Below, one piece after another: positions 62,654 to 64,000 of a DNA stretch of 64,000 nt. A program made the translations under genes and the position numbers. Position 1 is the first letter of the stretch. Each line of letters opens with the position of its first letter. Location of the stretch: NCBI GenBank assembly GCA_005938025.2, contig VCCI02000001.1:992001-1056000 (forward strand). Direction: 5' to 3'. Under the pieces are notes generated by a model. It was not told where the DNA came from. It saw only the letters and a list, made by a program, of their open reading frames with translations, and searched no databases. This stretch comes from Inquilinus sp. KBS0705 (lineage in GTDB: Bacteria; Bacteroidota; Bacteroidia; Sphingobacteriales; Sphingobacteriaceae).

Positions 62654-64000
62654 TTGTAATTTAATTTATAAGCCTTTACCATGCTTTGGTTTATACCAAA
62701 TAGCAAAACATCATTAACCTGCACAACGCTGCGTACATCGCCCGTAATTTTAAAGCCCGATTGTAATTGGGGGATGTAAGTATAATGGCCCTTACCGTCG
62801 CCTTTTAATAATACTCCGTAGCTGGCATCATACTTTCCAAATTTCAATCGCTCGTGGGTAATGTTACCGCATAACAATAGGTCTTCGTGCCCATCGTGGT
62901 CATAATCTAAGGTGGTGATGTTAAACACAGGTGTATATTGCGCTTGTAACGGTAAATTGGTTGGGCTTAGCTTCCCTTTAGCGTTACTTATAAAACACGC
63001 TGTTGATAAATAATTAGCGGTTAACAGTTTAGCGCCCTTCATTTCTTCGGTTGTAAACAGCTTATCTATGGTAATATCGGCATAACTCTTATAATCAGGG
63101 AAACGGCCACGCATTATACTCATTTGGTCCAGCAGCTCGTCCCTGGTAATGTACGGGTAACTTTTATGCTGAATATAAAAGCATAAAATGGGGTCGACCG
63201 AGCCATTATCATCAAAGTCTTTATAATACATTTCAGCCGGTTCGGTATCAGACACTCTGCATTGTGTATTTAGCCCCAAATTACCGGCAATAATATCCGG
63301 ATGGCCGTCTTTATTTACGTCCGCTACCTTTAGTGTATTCCACCAACCCGAATACTTTTTATCAAAATAGTCAGCCGTTTTATCAATAAGCTTTCCGTTA
63401 GTATTAATAAAAACGGTTATTGGCATCCATTCGCCTGCAACTATCAGGTCGGGTTTGTTATCGTTATTCATATCTGCCCAAGCAGCATCGGTAACCATCC
63501 CTATGTTTTTTATTGCGGCATTGTATTTTGCGGTTTCGTCGGCAAAATGGCCTTTTCCATCATTTATTAATATGTAACTATCGGGTGTTTCGGGGTACCG
63601 GCCGGGTATTACCCTACCACCAACAAACAGGTCCTGATGGCCATCGCCATTAATATCGGCCGCTTTAACACAGCTTTTGCTGCTTAGCATTTTTGGCAAT
63701 GCGTTAATAGCTTTGGTAAAGTTACCCTTACCGTCGTTTAAATAAAGCCGGTCTTGCAGCATTGGGTCGTCAGGGTTGATATTTCCGTATCCGCCCGAGC
63801 AAACATACAGATCAGGTTTATTATCGCCATTGGCATCAAAAAAAGCGGCACCGGCATTGTTATACCCTTTATCTACTATAAATGCAGGTGTTATTTTTAC
63901 TGTAAAAGTGCCATTCGTTTGTTGCAGATAAAGTGCTCCCTCCTGCCCACTTGCGCCACCAATATAAATATCTTCCAATCCATCGCCGTTTACATCTGCC
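62650..64000 (-). CDS. FG-GAP/VCBS-repeat protein (ASPIC/UnbV-like), 5' end outside window
   Basis: Partial: the reading frame is open to the right edge, and DVNGDGLEDIYIGGASGQEG runs into it, so the N-terminus lies beyond base 64000. At least 450 residues are visible, made of FG-GAP repeats with DxNxDGxxD calcium loops (DANGDNKPDLYVCSGGYGNI, DINGDGHQDLFVGGRVIPGR, DMNNDNKPDLIVAGEWMPIT, DVNKDGHPDIIAGNLGLNTQ, DYDHDGHEDLLLCGNITH). Such proteins (CRTAC1-like/ASPIC) are secreted, Ca-binding propellers in Bacteroidota. Coupled by a 4-bp overlap to the haloperoxidase-like gene. Confidence 0.87.
   Translation of the reverse strand, partial: ADVNGDGLEDIYIGGASGQEGALYLQQTNGTFTVKITPAFIVDKGYNNAGAAFFDANGDNKPDLYVCSGGYGNINPDDPMLQDRLYLNDGKGNFTKAINALPKMLSSKSCVKAADINGDGHQDLFVGGRVIPGRYPETPDSYILINDGKGHFADETAKYNAAIKNIGMVTDAAWADMNNDNKPDLIVAGEWMPITVFINTNGKLIDKTADYFDKKYSGWWNTLKVADVNKDGHPDIIAGNLGLNTQCRVSDTEPAEMYYKDFDDNGSVDPILCFYIQHKSYPYITRDELLDQMSIMRGRFPDYKSYADITIDKLFTTEEMKGAKLLTANYLSTACFISNAKGKLSPTNLPLQAQYTPVFNITTLDYDHDGHEDLLLCGNITHERLKFGKYDASYGVLLKGDGKGHYTYIPQLQSGFKITGDVRSVVQVNDVLLFGINQSMVKAYKLNYK

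Overview
The window is a chromosomal segment of a Bacteroidota bacterium, most likely Sphingobacteriaceae of the Mucilaginibacter/Pedobacter type. The evidence is the gene content (lipoproteins with Bacteroidota-style N-termini, TonB-plug proteins, DUF4296, MutS2, futalosine genes), moderate GC with AT-rich intergenic regions, few Shine-Dalgarno sequences, and promoters of the Bacteroidota form TTTG-N19-TAnnTTTG (clearest upstream of btuB and of the 8225 gene). I see no rRNA, tRNA, CRISPR array, phage or insertion sequence. Nearly all of the DNA is ordinary chromosome with short intergenic regions.

Layout. 1-3.7 kb is sulfur amino acid metabolism: a truncated metY (minus strand) preceded by a SAM-I type riboswitch and, between riboswitch and gene, a 36-codon ORF ending in GCICMCCCC, then an AT-rich orphan secreted protein and a cystathionine synthase/lyase. 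4.4-7.1 kb holds mqnE, a histidine phosphatase and mqnA (futalosine menaquinone route). 7.1-13.6 kb holds an SDR, a secreted protein, a cold-shock protein, an MFS transporter, hemF and a two-subunit CoA transferase (scoA/scoB) split by a REP-like inverted repeat. 14-17 kb holds rpe, serC and serA. 17.5-22.6 kb is gyrA with two secreted TPR proteins. 22.8-27 kb has an SDR, a small lipoprotein, a DUF4442 protein, a GNAT protein, an AlbA_2 protein and a MATE exporter.

27-32.4 kb is a tightly packed minus-strand series: free-Met-R-sulfoxide reductase, alpha/beta hydrolase, 3-methyladenine glycosylase, flavin-type stress protein, kynureninase, bestrophin, histone-deacetylase-like enzyme. 32.5-39.8 kb has a CrtA-like protein, a sirtuin without the usual zinc cysteines, a cobalamin riboswitch with btuB and a DUF6580 membrane protein, a serine beta-lactamase-like hydrolase and an SRPBCC protein. 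40-43.2 kb is thrS-infC-rpmI-rplT, with infC starting at TTG. 43.4-50.5 kb holds a CE2-type esterase, mutS2, a DUF4296 lipoprotein, a YggS-type PLP protein, a GNAT protein, a DUF3298 lipoprotein and an aspartate kinase. 50.5-56.7 kb has DUF92, a lipoprotein, an M1 peptidase and a large MG2/TonB-plug protein. 56.8-64 kb is a minus-strand group of cell-envelope proteins: a propeller/HEAT/cytochrome c protein, a cytochrome/FG-GAP protein, a vanadium-haloperoxidase-like lipoprotein and a truncated FG-GAP protein.

The most unusual item is the metY leader: an apparent tandem of a SAM-sensing aptamer and a poly-cysteine mini-ORF, which looks like a two-input (SAM plus cysteine) control element. Other items worth attention are the B12-riboswitch btuB-DUF6580 unit, REP-like repeats, a near-perfect 21-bp inverted repeat at 8029-8093, and a possible leaderless transcript at 32436.
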